DNA from: Monoplex corrugatus
Taxonomy: Eukaryota > Mollusca > Gastropoda > Littorinimorpha > Ranellidae
Reading direction: 5' to 3'
DNA length: 64,000 nucleotides
Assembly (NCBI GenBank): GCA_030674185.1
Contig: CM060312.1
Span: 24,818,961-24,882,960 of the forward strand
The notes below the pieces were generated by a model. It searched no databases and had not been told where the DNA came from. It saw only the letters and a program-made list of their open reading frames with translations. Positions 43,640-55,700 of this stretch are shown here, piece by piece. A program made the translations under genes and the position numbers. Position 1 is the first letter of the stretch. The number at the start of each line of letters is the position of its first letter.

Positions 43640-44690
43640 GGAAAAAGACAAAATATCAGATAGATAGGGAGAGTACATTACAGACCTTTTTGAAGACGAC
43701 AGAAACGAAGAACACGTTATAAGAAAGAACTTTGAAGGATCCCCCATAATGAAAGATGAATTTAGAGCAGTATTGAAAAAGATGAAACCAGGAAAAGCTC
43801 CAGGACCAGACAATATTACTACAGAGATGATTGAAGCCCTGGAGGAATTTGGTATTAAAAATAACAGTCCTCCTATATGAAATTTATGACATCAGAAAAA
43901 TCCCCAAAGATATGTCAAAATCATTTTCACTGCACTTCCAAAGAAAACAGAGGCTATAGAATGCGAATTCCATTGCACAATCAGCTTGATGAATCATGTA
44001 ACAAAAATCTGATTAAGAATAATCATGATGGGGACAAGGAACAGAATCAAAAGAGAAATAGCAGAAGAACAGTGTGGATTTGTGGAAGGGAAAGGAACTA
44101 TCAATGCCATATACATCCTTAGAACTATCATAGAGAGGTCAATCGAGTTGAATAAATTATTTTATGCTTTGTTGATTATACCAAGGCTTTCGATCGGGTA
44201 AGACATGAAGAATTAATCAACCAACTAGAAAAACTCAATATTGATGGAAAAGATCTACGATTAATCAGAAATATGTATTGGGAACAAACAGCAGCTATGA
44301 GAATAGAAAACGATATAAGCTCTTTCCGATGTATCAAAAGAAGAGTCAAGCAAGGTTGTGTTCTGTCACTTTATTTGTTTTCACTTTACAGCGAAACCAT
44401 CAAGAGAAACCTAGAAGAATACCCTGGATTAAGAAAGATCAGGAAAAGACAAGCAACATTCATAGGCCATTTTATGAGGAAAGGAGGATTAGAGCACGTG
44501 GTCATAACAGGAAAGCTGGATGGAAAGAGAACACCAGGTAGACCCTGGGAGAAAATATTGGACGGACTTGCAGGGTGGCTGAGGACAGAGAGGGTGGAAG
44601 ATGTACTTGTGGCGACAAGGTATAGATGTATAATTATGGATGGCCATGATCGCCAACGCTATGCGGCTGGGCACGTGATGATGATGATGA
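43640..44690 (+). mobile_element. GAT-tailed LINE with internal deletion
   Basis: It begins with RT N-terminal blocks (KKMKPGKAPGPDNITTEMIE, EEQCGFVEGKGTINAIYILR), then palm A (FVDYTKAFDRVRHEELINQL) and VKQGCVLS. At about 44425, directly after LEEYPGL, it jumps to the C-terminal [18 protein letters not shown] and DGHDRQRYAAG, with a TGATGATGATGATG tail. The region from palm C through the thumb is missing. This copy links the RT to the tail seen alone at four other sites. Confidence 0.85.
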
Positions 44691-44893
44691 TGTCTCTTTG
44701 TGGGTATTTCTTAACTTGAGAAACACATCCTCCGAGAAAATGTATACAGTTGTTTGATAGGCACTGTTCTCTTTGGCTGGATGGTCGGTTGGCTGTTTGG
44801 TTGATTGGTTGGTTGGTTTGCTGGTTGGTTGGTTGGGGTTTTGTTTGTTTGTTTGCTTGCTTGCTTTCTTGTTTGTTTTTGTTATTGTTGCTG

Positions 44894-45050
<157 letters not shown>

Positions 45051-45799
45051 CGCACGTTTTTAAAAAGAAAGAAAAAGAAAACTGGGCCCACAAATAAGAA
45101 ATGCAATTCAATGCTAAAATTTACATCCTCGGTACAAAAGATAAATCATCCGACTTACCTGCTAAACAATGTTATTCTTCAACATGTCGCCAATAATTCA
45201 AATCTTTACATACAAATTCAAATCTCGGAAGGAACTTTCGTGTGTAATATACACATTTGCAGATAGATCAGCAGAGTACTAGGCTTTCTATGCCATAACC
45301 TACGACATTATTTGCACGACCTAAAAGAACAGCATATCCAATTAACATTTGTCAGATCTGTTCTTGAATATGGAGCTGCATTACGGGATCCCTGCCAAAA
45401 ACAAGACACTGATCGCTTGAAAACAATCCAAAATATTCCTGTCTGATTCATTACTGGCGATTATAATTCAGAAACAGCAGCTGTGTGGTCGGAATACTCC
45501 CAGATTTTCAGTTCTAGGATTACAAGATCGAAAGCTTTCACGTATGTTTAATCTCTCTGTGCAACTTTCGGTAGCTGAGGGGCTAATACCCCAGACAAAA
45601 ACAGAAGAAGAGTATAATGAAAGACATTTGCCAATCGTCCGACCAATAAATAAACAAATAAATAAATAAATGAATATAAACAAACATACAAAACTTAATT
45701 GCCAAATTGTCATTTCATACCAGCAGAGCATTTAAGATCCCCCAGCATACAGTTAAATAAGAGAAAAAAGGCCATGCAGCTCTGAGATGAACTTTTTGA

Positions 45800-46260
45800 T
45801 GCTAGTTTTTACAGTTATCATTGACGAAGATGGAGACCCCCTGTATGATGAAGACAAAATCACACAAAGATGGCATGAATATTTCTGAATATCTTTACAG
45901 TCCTGCTGGTCAAAGCAACATCAAGCCACAGTCCATCCCAAAACATCCAGAACGCAAAGACTAAATCCTGGAGAAGAAAATCGGAAGAGCACTGACGATC
46001 AACACAGCTCAGGCGGTGGTGACCTGCTGGGAGACTGGAATGGAATGGCTTACCATCATATTCCTAAAGGCTGGAAAGAAAGACAGGTTGCTAATGACCG
46101 GCAGACAGTTGTGCCCGTTTTAAAAGGGAAAGGGAGCAAGAAAGACTGTAACATTACAGAAGTTTACTCCTACTTAATCCTGTTGGCAAGATATATGCTG
46201 AAATTTTAAAAACAACATATTAGGGTCATACTCATCCTGCAAAATATCAGAGTGGCAGGC
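45800..46260 (+). mobile_element. LINE RT N-terminal fragment
   Basis: Translation gives DEDGDPLYDEDKITQRWHEY, then shifted AHHIPKGWKE-type and VVPVLKGKGSKKDCNIT. This is the region just before RT block 1 of a LINE. It is degenerate. Confidence 0.6.
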
Positions 46261-46771
46261 ATGGGAACTAGGTAAAGAAAAAAGGACTGAAATGTAGGGA
46301 GGCCCAGGGATCTGCTCCCCCAGAACATTTTCAAAATGGAGAACAAAATCTGAGCAATCTGGTGCACTTTCTGGATAGAATAATAATATATTTCAATCGC
46401 AATAATGCAGCAGAATTAATAAATAAAATCATATTAAAAGGATAATAACGGTGTTTAAATGGCACATATATGTAGTTGGAAAACAATCAATGAAGATACA
46501 TTCGCTCACAAAAACTTTCTCACACACAGATACATACATAAACACACACCAGAAAAAATACTTGTTCCTTTATGTTTGTTTACACAATCAGTCCTGAAAT
46601 GAAGGGAAAGTTGTTGCTCACGGTTTTCTGCAGATTTTAATCAGATTTCACATCTGTCTGTTCTAAGTGACAGCAATAAAATATATATAAACTATACTGA
46701 GGGTGTCATACTGTTGGTAACAACACATTTACAAGTTCAATTCATACAACATTTTACACAAATACAGTATA
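46261..46771. other. Intergenic, nothing recognised
   Basis: AT-rich sequence between a LINE fragment and the pogo remnant. Confidence 0.5.
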
Positions 46772-47403
46772 CAGTGGAAACCATTTATAACAGGACCGGT
46801 TATAACAGGAATCCGGATATAACAGGGCTTTTTTCAATCCCCATTTTTTCTTCCTCTTTGTCTCTATTAAAACTTATCGGCAATAACAGGGAGACAAGAG
46901 GGCTCGATCGGTTATAGCAGGGATGCCGAGACGGGCTCTGCAGCAGAAAGGCCTCAGCACGCCACGCAGTAGGCCTAGATCTAGATCTAGGCTAGCCTTG
47001 GTATACTGTGTACTGTACACTGAAAGAACGCTTCGCAATGCGAGCGTGATGCGCGCGCAAGCGTGTAGGCCTGAGGCCACTGAGTCAGTGACTGACTGCG
47101 CCATCATTCAGTTTGTAAGCTTACTGCACACTTACACCAGACCAGATCTAGGCCTAGATCTACTGTTTATCTTTCTATTTTCTTAGCTTTCTTGCTGATT
47201 CTGATTCTCATTGCTATTGCTCATAATGGCCACCGCTGACAACAAACGTAAAAGAAAATGCCTTTCAATTGAGAAGAAATATGAGATCATCCAGGCTGTC
47301 GAGAAAAAGCAAGCATTTCCCTTGATATCTGATATAACAGGGATCTGATATAACAGGGATTTTGATTTGGTCCCATCATCCCTGTTATATCAGGTTTCCA
47401 CTG
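46772..47403 (+). mobile_element. pogo/Tigger-like element remnant (632 bp)
   Basis: Ends CAGTGGAAACC and GGTTTCCACTG are inverted and each is flanked by TA (46770-46771 and 47404-47405), the Tc1/mariner-superfamily target. TATAACAGG words repeat at both ends (five on the left, three on the right). Inside, ATG 47226 begins MATADNKRKRKCLSIEKKYE then IIQAVEKK, the start of a CENP-B/Tigger helix-turn-helix domain. It runs out after about 33 residues where the rest is deleted. Confidence 0.85.
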
Positions 47404-47447
47404 TACATACATATCGGAAACCAGTGCCCGAGACCTTTTGCTCTCTA

Positions 47448-47793
47448 AGGAACCAGAAGAACAAGAAAACCAATATAAGCGCGTATCCAACAAAACAAAA
47501 CAAAACAAGCGCAAATTTTCGGCCAACTAGCCTTTGTCAAGCGCGAACGCACGATCACAAACAGATCACAGACACCAAACAATGGAATGCATTCCATTTC
47601 TTACCCACTGGACGAGGCGGCAGGGAAGTTTTTAGTCCCGTTTTTATTATCCATTGTTTGGTGTCTGTGATCTGTTTGTGACCGTGCGTTCGCGCTTGAC
47701 AATGGCTAGTTGGCCGAAAATTTGCGCTTGTTTTGTTTTGTTTTGTTTTGTTGGATACGCGCTTATATTGGTTTTCTTGTTCTTCTGGTTCCT
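47448..47793. repeat. Large palindrome, ~140-bp arms, 63-bp loop
   Basis: The left arm 47448-47586 and right arm 47650-47793 are reverse complements with few mismatches. They carry AAACAAGCGCAAATTTTCGG, CCAACTAGCC and ACAAACAGATCACAGACACC. It lies 44 bp from the pogo remnant. Diverged single-arm fragments lie at 32183-32225 and 36538-36590, so the arm is itself a dispersed repeat. Confidence 0.9.
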
Positions 47794-47934
47794 GTTTGCT
47801 TGGGCGCGGGCAGTCACACTTGTTTTGGATTTTGCTCTCTAGTTTATATTTTCGACAGAAGCTTTCACGTTTTTGAAGAAAAGTCATTTATTTTCAGTGG
47901 AAATTTGCTTTTCGGCAGACAATTCCCATACCTG

Positions 47935-48210
47935 AATGCACAGACTGCCAGACACAGCTCTACATCAACTTTGTGACTTTGAGAAAGCTTTTGACAGCAT
48001 ACACATGGTCAGTCTATGGATTCCACAGCAGACTGTTGTTCTCATCAAGAGCTTTTATGTCAATCTCATACGTAGAATAGAAAACAGTGAACAACTTCAA
48101 TGTGATGACAGGAGCAAGACAAAGATGTGCAATAACAGCAATGCTCTCGACATGACTACAGACTGGGTTTGAGACAAACAACGAGGACACTAAAGAGGCA
48201 TCAGATGGAA
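47935..48210 (+). mobile_element. LINE RT fragment (palm A region)
   Basis: DFEKAFDSIHMVSLW followed by IKSFYVNLIRRIENSE and a CIMSPLLFN-like region with shifts, ending MTTDWV. It is a degenerate piece of another LINE family. Confidence 0.65.
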
Positions 48211-48737
48211 TCTGTTTTCAAACCTGTAAGATTCTGTTTCTGAGATGACTTGGCACTGGTTTCCCTCACTCACTGATACATGTAGGATAATGCATCCCAA
48301 TTCACCATATGTGATTGGGCAGGGAGATGTAATGACAGCAAAAAATGTTCACAAATTATCACTATGAAGGTAGAAAGGATAGTTGGATTATGAGGTTCAG
48401 GAATACATTGGAAAGGCCATACAACTCATACGCTATTGTGATATTAAAAACCACAAATTCTGTTGTCAATACTTCAGCAAATCAACTCATTTAGAACTTC
48501 ACTGTAAGTTAACCCTTCCTCATTTCAACGTCTCACATCACCTGACAATACAATGGAAACATCCATTCAAGACACTTCACATTCCCCTAGTTAACCCAGT
48601 AATTTCTATTTGGCTTTTCTTCTATTACTATTAGTGCATAGGTTCATATTCTTGGTCACCAACTCAAAACGGGTTCTTGAAATATTGGGAGTATTATAGG
48701 ATGTGATAAATGCCGTATGCACCATGTGTTATCTATC

Positions 48738-48834
<97 letters not shown>

Positions 48835-49274
48835 ATAATAAAAAACAAAAACAAAAACAATCTTCACATAATCTATGCTGTGTATGTGACAAAATGCTAC
48901 GTGATCTTTGTAGCCCTGTGTATGAAACACTGATAAAGCTTTTAAGTGACAGCAGCGGCTAAACTATGGTTGTGATGGTGTGTAAAAAGATATTTCTTCT
49001 GTAGTTTTAAGCAGTTAGCTTTTACCAGTGACGATAGTGGCTAACATGATGTGTAAAAAATATTTCTTCTGTAGTTTTAAACAAGTAAATGGCATTGTGT
49101 TTGTCACAGTAACTGTTTGAATTTGTGTGAAAATGTCGACGACAGACAATGCAAATGCAAAATGATTACTACACAGAGCCTGAAAATTGCATTTTTTTTT
49201 CCAATGGGTAAAATTCTCACCTGTCTCACCTGTTGGCATAATCGGGTTCGGTTTTGGCCACTGAACATTTTGAC
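48211..49274. other. Intergenic; (CA)n(TA)n and a duplicated segment
   Basis: CA/TA run at 48745-48829. AGATATTTCTTCTGTAGTTT recurs at about 48990 and 49060, so there is a short diverged duplication. No gene seen. Confidence 0.55.
48745..48829. repeat. (CA)n(TA)n compound microsatellite
   Basis: About 33 bp of CA followed by about 52 bp of TA. Confidence 0.95.
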
Positions 49275-50640
49275 CTCACCATCTCTCTCTAGGCCGCTCT
49301 GTCTTGACTTTTGTGGACAATTTCTTGAATATTTAGGTTACTGATGTTGGTAATGTTCTCGATGTATGAGATTGGAAGTCTGCCTTTCTTCCTTTTTGCC
49401 ACTGTTTTTCCTTGAAAGATGGTTGCCATGAGGTCTGTGTTCTCGCTGCGTGACACATGGCCAATGTATCTTAGTCTTCTCTTTTTGATTTCTGCTAGTA
49501 GTTTTCTGGTGGTATAAAGTTCTTCCAGGACACTTTCATTAGTTTTTTCTATCTGTCCATTTGACACGTAGTAGTCTCCGATAAAACCACATCTCTGCTG
49601 CCTCAATTCTTCTGCAATCAGTTTTTCACAAGCCACTTAACATCATGACTGTCCAGATCAAACGTTTTAAATGTCTAACTTTCAGGCCATTTGGTAGGCC
49701 TCTGTCTTTCCAGATGTCGTTGAGTTGGACCATTTTTTGCTTTGCTATTACAATTCTTATTTTGATGTCTTTGGAGCAGGTCCCATTAGCAGTTTTTACA
49801 GAACCAAGGTATTTGAAATCCTGAACATTTTCTGAAGGAACATTTTTTAATTGAGATGTCATGATTGTTTTCAGAATCTTTGCCTTTGATATGAAACACT
49901 GTTTTGTTGTTGTTCAAGTTTAGGCCAGCCTTTTTGCTTGCTGCATCTACCCTGTATAGAATTCTTTTTATGCTGTTAATGTTGTCTGCTAACTGCGGCA
50001 TAGTGCAGGTTTGTAAGATTTTTTCCTCCCATCTTTACGCCCATGCCTTCTATATGAGCATCTCTCATGACTTGTTCCATGTAGATGTTAGAGATATGGT
50101 GAGAGGATACAACCTTGTCTAACTCCCCTGTGGACGTTGAAGAATTCACATTTCTGATTGTTCCATGTAACTGTAGCCTTTTGGTCTTTATATAATGAGG
50201 CAATTAATGCAATGAGATGTTTAGGAATGTCCATTTTGACCACTGTGTTGAACAGGTGAAGGTGAATGACGCTGTCAAATGCTTGCTATAGTCTATGAAG
50301 GTGACAAAAGCTTTTTCAGTGCTTATATTCTCTATGTTTGTAGCACAAATAACATGTCAGCTGTGCCTCTGTTGGATCTGTAGCCTGCCTGGCAGTCAGA
50401 TAGTTCTTCTATCTTGGGCCTCAATCTGTTGAAAATAATTATGAGCAAAATGTTACTGGCGTGGCTGATTAGGGCAATGGTTCTGTAGTTGTTAAAATCT
50501 TTGACATTGACACTCTTGTGAAGCATCACAAATTCTTAAGTTTCCAATCTGTTGGCCACAGATGAGTATTCCAGATTTTACAACAAAGATGGTGCATTGC
50601 TTTTAGACCTTCTTAACAATTCTCCTGGAACATTATCAGT
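49275..50640 (-). mobile_element. LINE family A, minus-strand copy
   Basis: Read on the minus strand: NYRTIALISHASNILLIIIF, DCQAGYRSNRGTADMLFVLQ (50500-50340), a LLAD-type stretch, AASKKAGLNLNNNKT (49900), FKYLGSVKTANGTCSKDIKI (49810), GLPNGLKVRHLKRLIW, then TNESVLEELYTTRKLLAEIK and KRKKGRLPISYIENITNISN to 49289. It matches 28600-30130 block by block. It has frameshifts and is inactive. Confidence 0.88.
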
Positions 50641-51017
50641 TCCATTGTGTTGAACATAGCACTACATAATAGTGTACTCTAGTGATCTCAATCAAAAATG
50701 CTGCTAAGAGTGTCTACATACACCTGCAAGCAGAATACACCACAGGTTGGCTGGCTCTTTTAATAGAGCAGGGACGTAAGATCTTTTCTTGAGTTCAGTC
50801 CCAGCCTACAACATAAAAACTACTGGTAGTCTATTTGCTGCCCATTTGGTGGTGATAGTTTTGTTTCACTGGTCCCAATGCATTTCCCATTTTAAGACCT
50901 TGTTAGTGCATTGAGTTTTGCGCTGGCCCAAGGACTTTGCCAAACATTTGCTTGCAGATCTGGATGGATGACGTATGAAATTGTCAAAATGTGATGATTC
51001 CTTCCTGAATAACTTCC

Positions 51018-52609
<1,592 letters not shown>

Positions 52610-52717
52610 TCATACTCCCAACATCTGTTTGACGGTCTCCTCTTCCTCCATTAGAGAAGTGGTGGCATACCGCTTCAGCAATTCCGTCTTTTTTCTTTGT
52701 ACAATGGCTGCTTCAAT
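52610..52717 (-). CDS. ISY1: ISY1 terminal exon
   Basis: 35 codons and TGA at 52612-52610. Acceptor CAACAG at 52719-52718. Sequence [20 protein letters not shown] then [15 protein letters not shown]. Confidence 0.93.
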   Translation of the reverse strand: MEAAIVQRKKTELLKRYATTSLMEEEETVKQMLGV

Positions 52718-55700
52718 CTGTTGAGGAAGAAATGGTTTTGTTAAGAAAACATGCATGTCTTGTACAATAATCTGAATAAAACAAAAATTACTACATTCGT
52801 TTACACTGAACATTCAGAGTTAAATCTGACATGGCAATATGCTGAAATGCCTTTTTTAAAATGACACTCCTTCAAAAACCAACAAGTTTTTCAAATGAAA
52901 ACAAGATTTCGCCCCGCTTTTTCAGTAATCAAACCGTACAGGGCTTGAGCACATCATACCTCAGAGTCTGCAAATTCTGAAAGTTTGAGAAAGTTTGGAT
53001 ACTGGTTGCTAAGGAAACTGAAAAAAACAAACAAACTGCAGCTTGTCTTTAATTTCAATGCTCCCAAACTGGCTGCTTTTTCACGTACCCCATTTAAATA
53101 ACAGGAAATTTTCCTTCTAAAATTACGTTTAATCTAACATACTTACCGTGGCTCACAAATGCAATAAGCGGCAGCGGTTTGCCAATTCTGCCTCGTAACA
53201 ATAAAGTCCGAAGGGACAGTAAACTCTGAGAGTGTCTACGTCTTGCGCATGCGCAGGTGCTCTTCCTCTTTTCGAGGAGACCTTGACCTTGACCCTGACT
53301 GTGGCTAGAAGGAACCAGGAAGGCGGGGAGGTCGGGAGGGACTCTGCGTGAGCCACGGTAAGTATGTTAGATTAAACGTAATTTTAGAAGGAAAATTTCC
53401 TTTTAATTACACATACTATACCGTGGCTCACAAATGCAGAATAGCACTACCCGGATGGAGGGCTTACCTGGTTAACGCCTGGAGGAATGGCAGGAGTCAG
53501 GGCGTGTGGCTGAGATGGGGTGTTGGGCCACCACAGCGGAAGCGATACCCCTGGACCCATCTTCGCGCAGACGGGAGACGTCGCGCAGGTAGAACTGGAT
53601 GAAAGTGCCCGGGGAACGCCAGTACGCGGCGTCTAGGACGTTTTGGATGCTGGCATTGTGGATGACTGCCAGCGAAGAAGCCCATGCTCTGATCTCATGG
53701 GGCCTTGGGGAGAAGACAGCTAGCTCGGCGCTCGACCTGGCATACGCAGCCTTGATGACTTCCCTCAGCCATCGAGAGATGGACGTGCGTCTAATGTCCT
53801 TTCTATAGTTTTCGTTGTAAGAGAGAAAAAGGTGGCGCCGCTGCTGGCGAGAAGATTTCGTCCGCTTTCTGTACGCTCGCAGTGCGCGAACCGGGCAGAG
53901 AGTGCGATCCTCGTCGTCCGGAGCGAGGATAGACGTGAGGGGATGGATGTGGATGGCCGGCGAAGGAGAACCTGGAGACTGGTTCTTGGCCAAGAATTCC
54001 GGGAGTAGGCGGAGAGACATCGAGCCATCAGGTTGGGAGAGCAACATCTCCGGGGAGACCACTAAGGGCGTGCACTTCGCTGCAGCGCCTCCCCGATGCG
54101 AGAGAGACGAGAAAGGCCGTCTTGAAAGAGAGGAACTTCAGGGAACACTCCCTGATGGGTTCGTAAGGGGGGAGTCTAAGGGATGAGAGGACGAGAAAGA
54201 GATCCCACGCCGGGGTTCGGCGGGGGTTCCTGGCTTCCTGGAGAGAAGCCCCTCTGACGAGATTCCGCAATAGAGGATCGTGCTCAAAGGACGGACCACC
54301 CAACTGACGGATGGTGGTGCAGATGGCCGCCCTGTGGACCTTCACTGAGGATGCGGAAAGCTTTTTCTCTGTGGACAGAAAGCCGAGGTAGTTGGCCAAC
54401 TGCAAGCGAGAGGGTGAATGGGGTGACACCTCATTTGAGGTGCACCAAGAGACCCAGCCATTCCAGTGGGCATTGTACACCCCCTGTGTGCCCGGCCTGT
54501 GAGCTTGCTGCACAAGGCCGATTACGGCCGGGGACAGGCCTAATGAAGACATCGAGTCCCGCACAGCATCCAGGCGTGAAGGTTTAGAACGTCTGGATTG
54601 CCGTGCGGAATGCCTGACCTGGGTTGGAGGATGGAGCGGCTCGATACCGCGAGTTTTAGCGGCGGCACATGGGACAGGTGCAGAAGTTCTGGGTACCATG
54701 CCTGTGCTGGCCATTTGGGTGCGACAAGGATTAATGTCGCTGCGCCCTCCCTGGCTTTCCTCAGCACTTTCCCCATAATGGGGAACGGGGGAAAGGCATA
54801 GCCGATGAGGTTCGACCATGGAATGGATAGGGCATCTACAGCCCAGGCCGCTGGGTCCGGAACTGGAGAGACGTACAAAGGGAGGCGGTGATTGAACCTG
54901 GTGGCAAAGAGGTCCATGTGTGGTTTGAACCATGCTGCCCATACTGGCTCCAGGACTGCATGGACCAGTGTCCATTCCGAGGGAAGAATCATGTGGGATC
55001 TGCTGAGAGAGTCCGCAAGTATGTTGATCTTCCCCGGGACATGCTTTGCTGAGAGCTGAATCGAGTGTTCCTCGCACCAGATGAGGAGCTGTTCCGCTCT
55101 CCGAGACAAGGAGTGGGAGCGGGCGCCCCCTTGCTTGTTGATGTAACAAGCTACTGTGGTGTTGTCCGTGTTGATGCGGACATGTTTTCCCTTCAGAAAG
55201 GGGAGAAACTCCCCGAGTGCCAGGCAAACTGCCTCCAGTTCCAACATGTTTATGTGGCAGGGCATGAGGTCGGTCGACCACCGACCTGCGGCTGTCAGCG
55301 TGCCGACATGGGCTCCCCACCCGGAGGTGGACGCGTCCGTGAACAAGTGCTCCTGAGGAGGGGGCAGTGTGATGGGGACTCCCTGGGCCAGGCGTGACTG
55401 GGAGCGCCATTTGGTCACTGCTGATATGAACCAAGGGCCCAGGTGGACCGGGAGGTCCCATGGCTGAAGCGACTGTGACCAACGCTTCCTGAAGCCGCGT
55501 TGGAATTGCCGCTTGAGAAGACGACCCAGTGGCACTAGGGGTGCCAGCGACTCCATAAGGCCCAGTAGGGAGGCCAGCTTCCTTGCTGGCGCTTGGAGTT
55601 GGGGGAGCAGTTGGGCTAAGAGGCCCTGAAGGCGCAGTAAGCGCTGGGGAGACGGGGTGACCCTCCACTTGGAGGTGTCGAAGGACATGCCCAGGAACTG

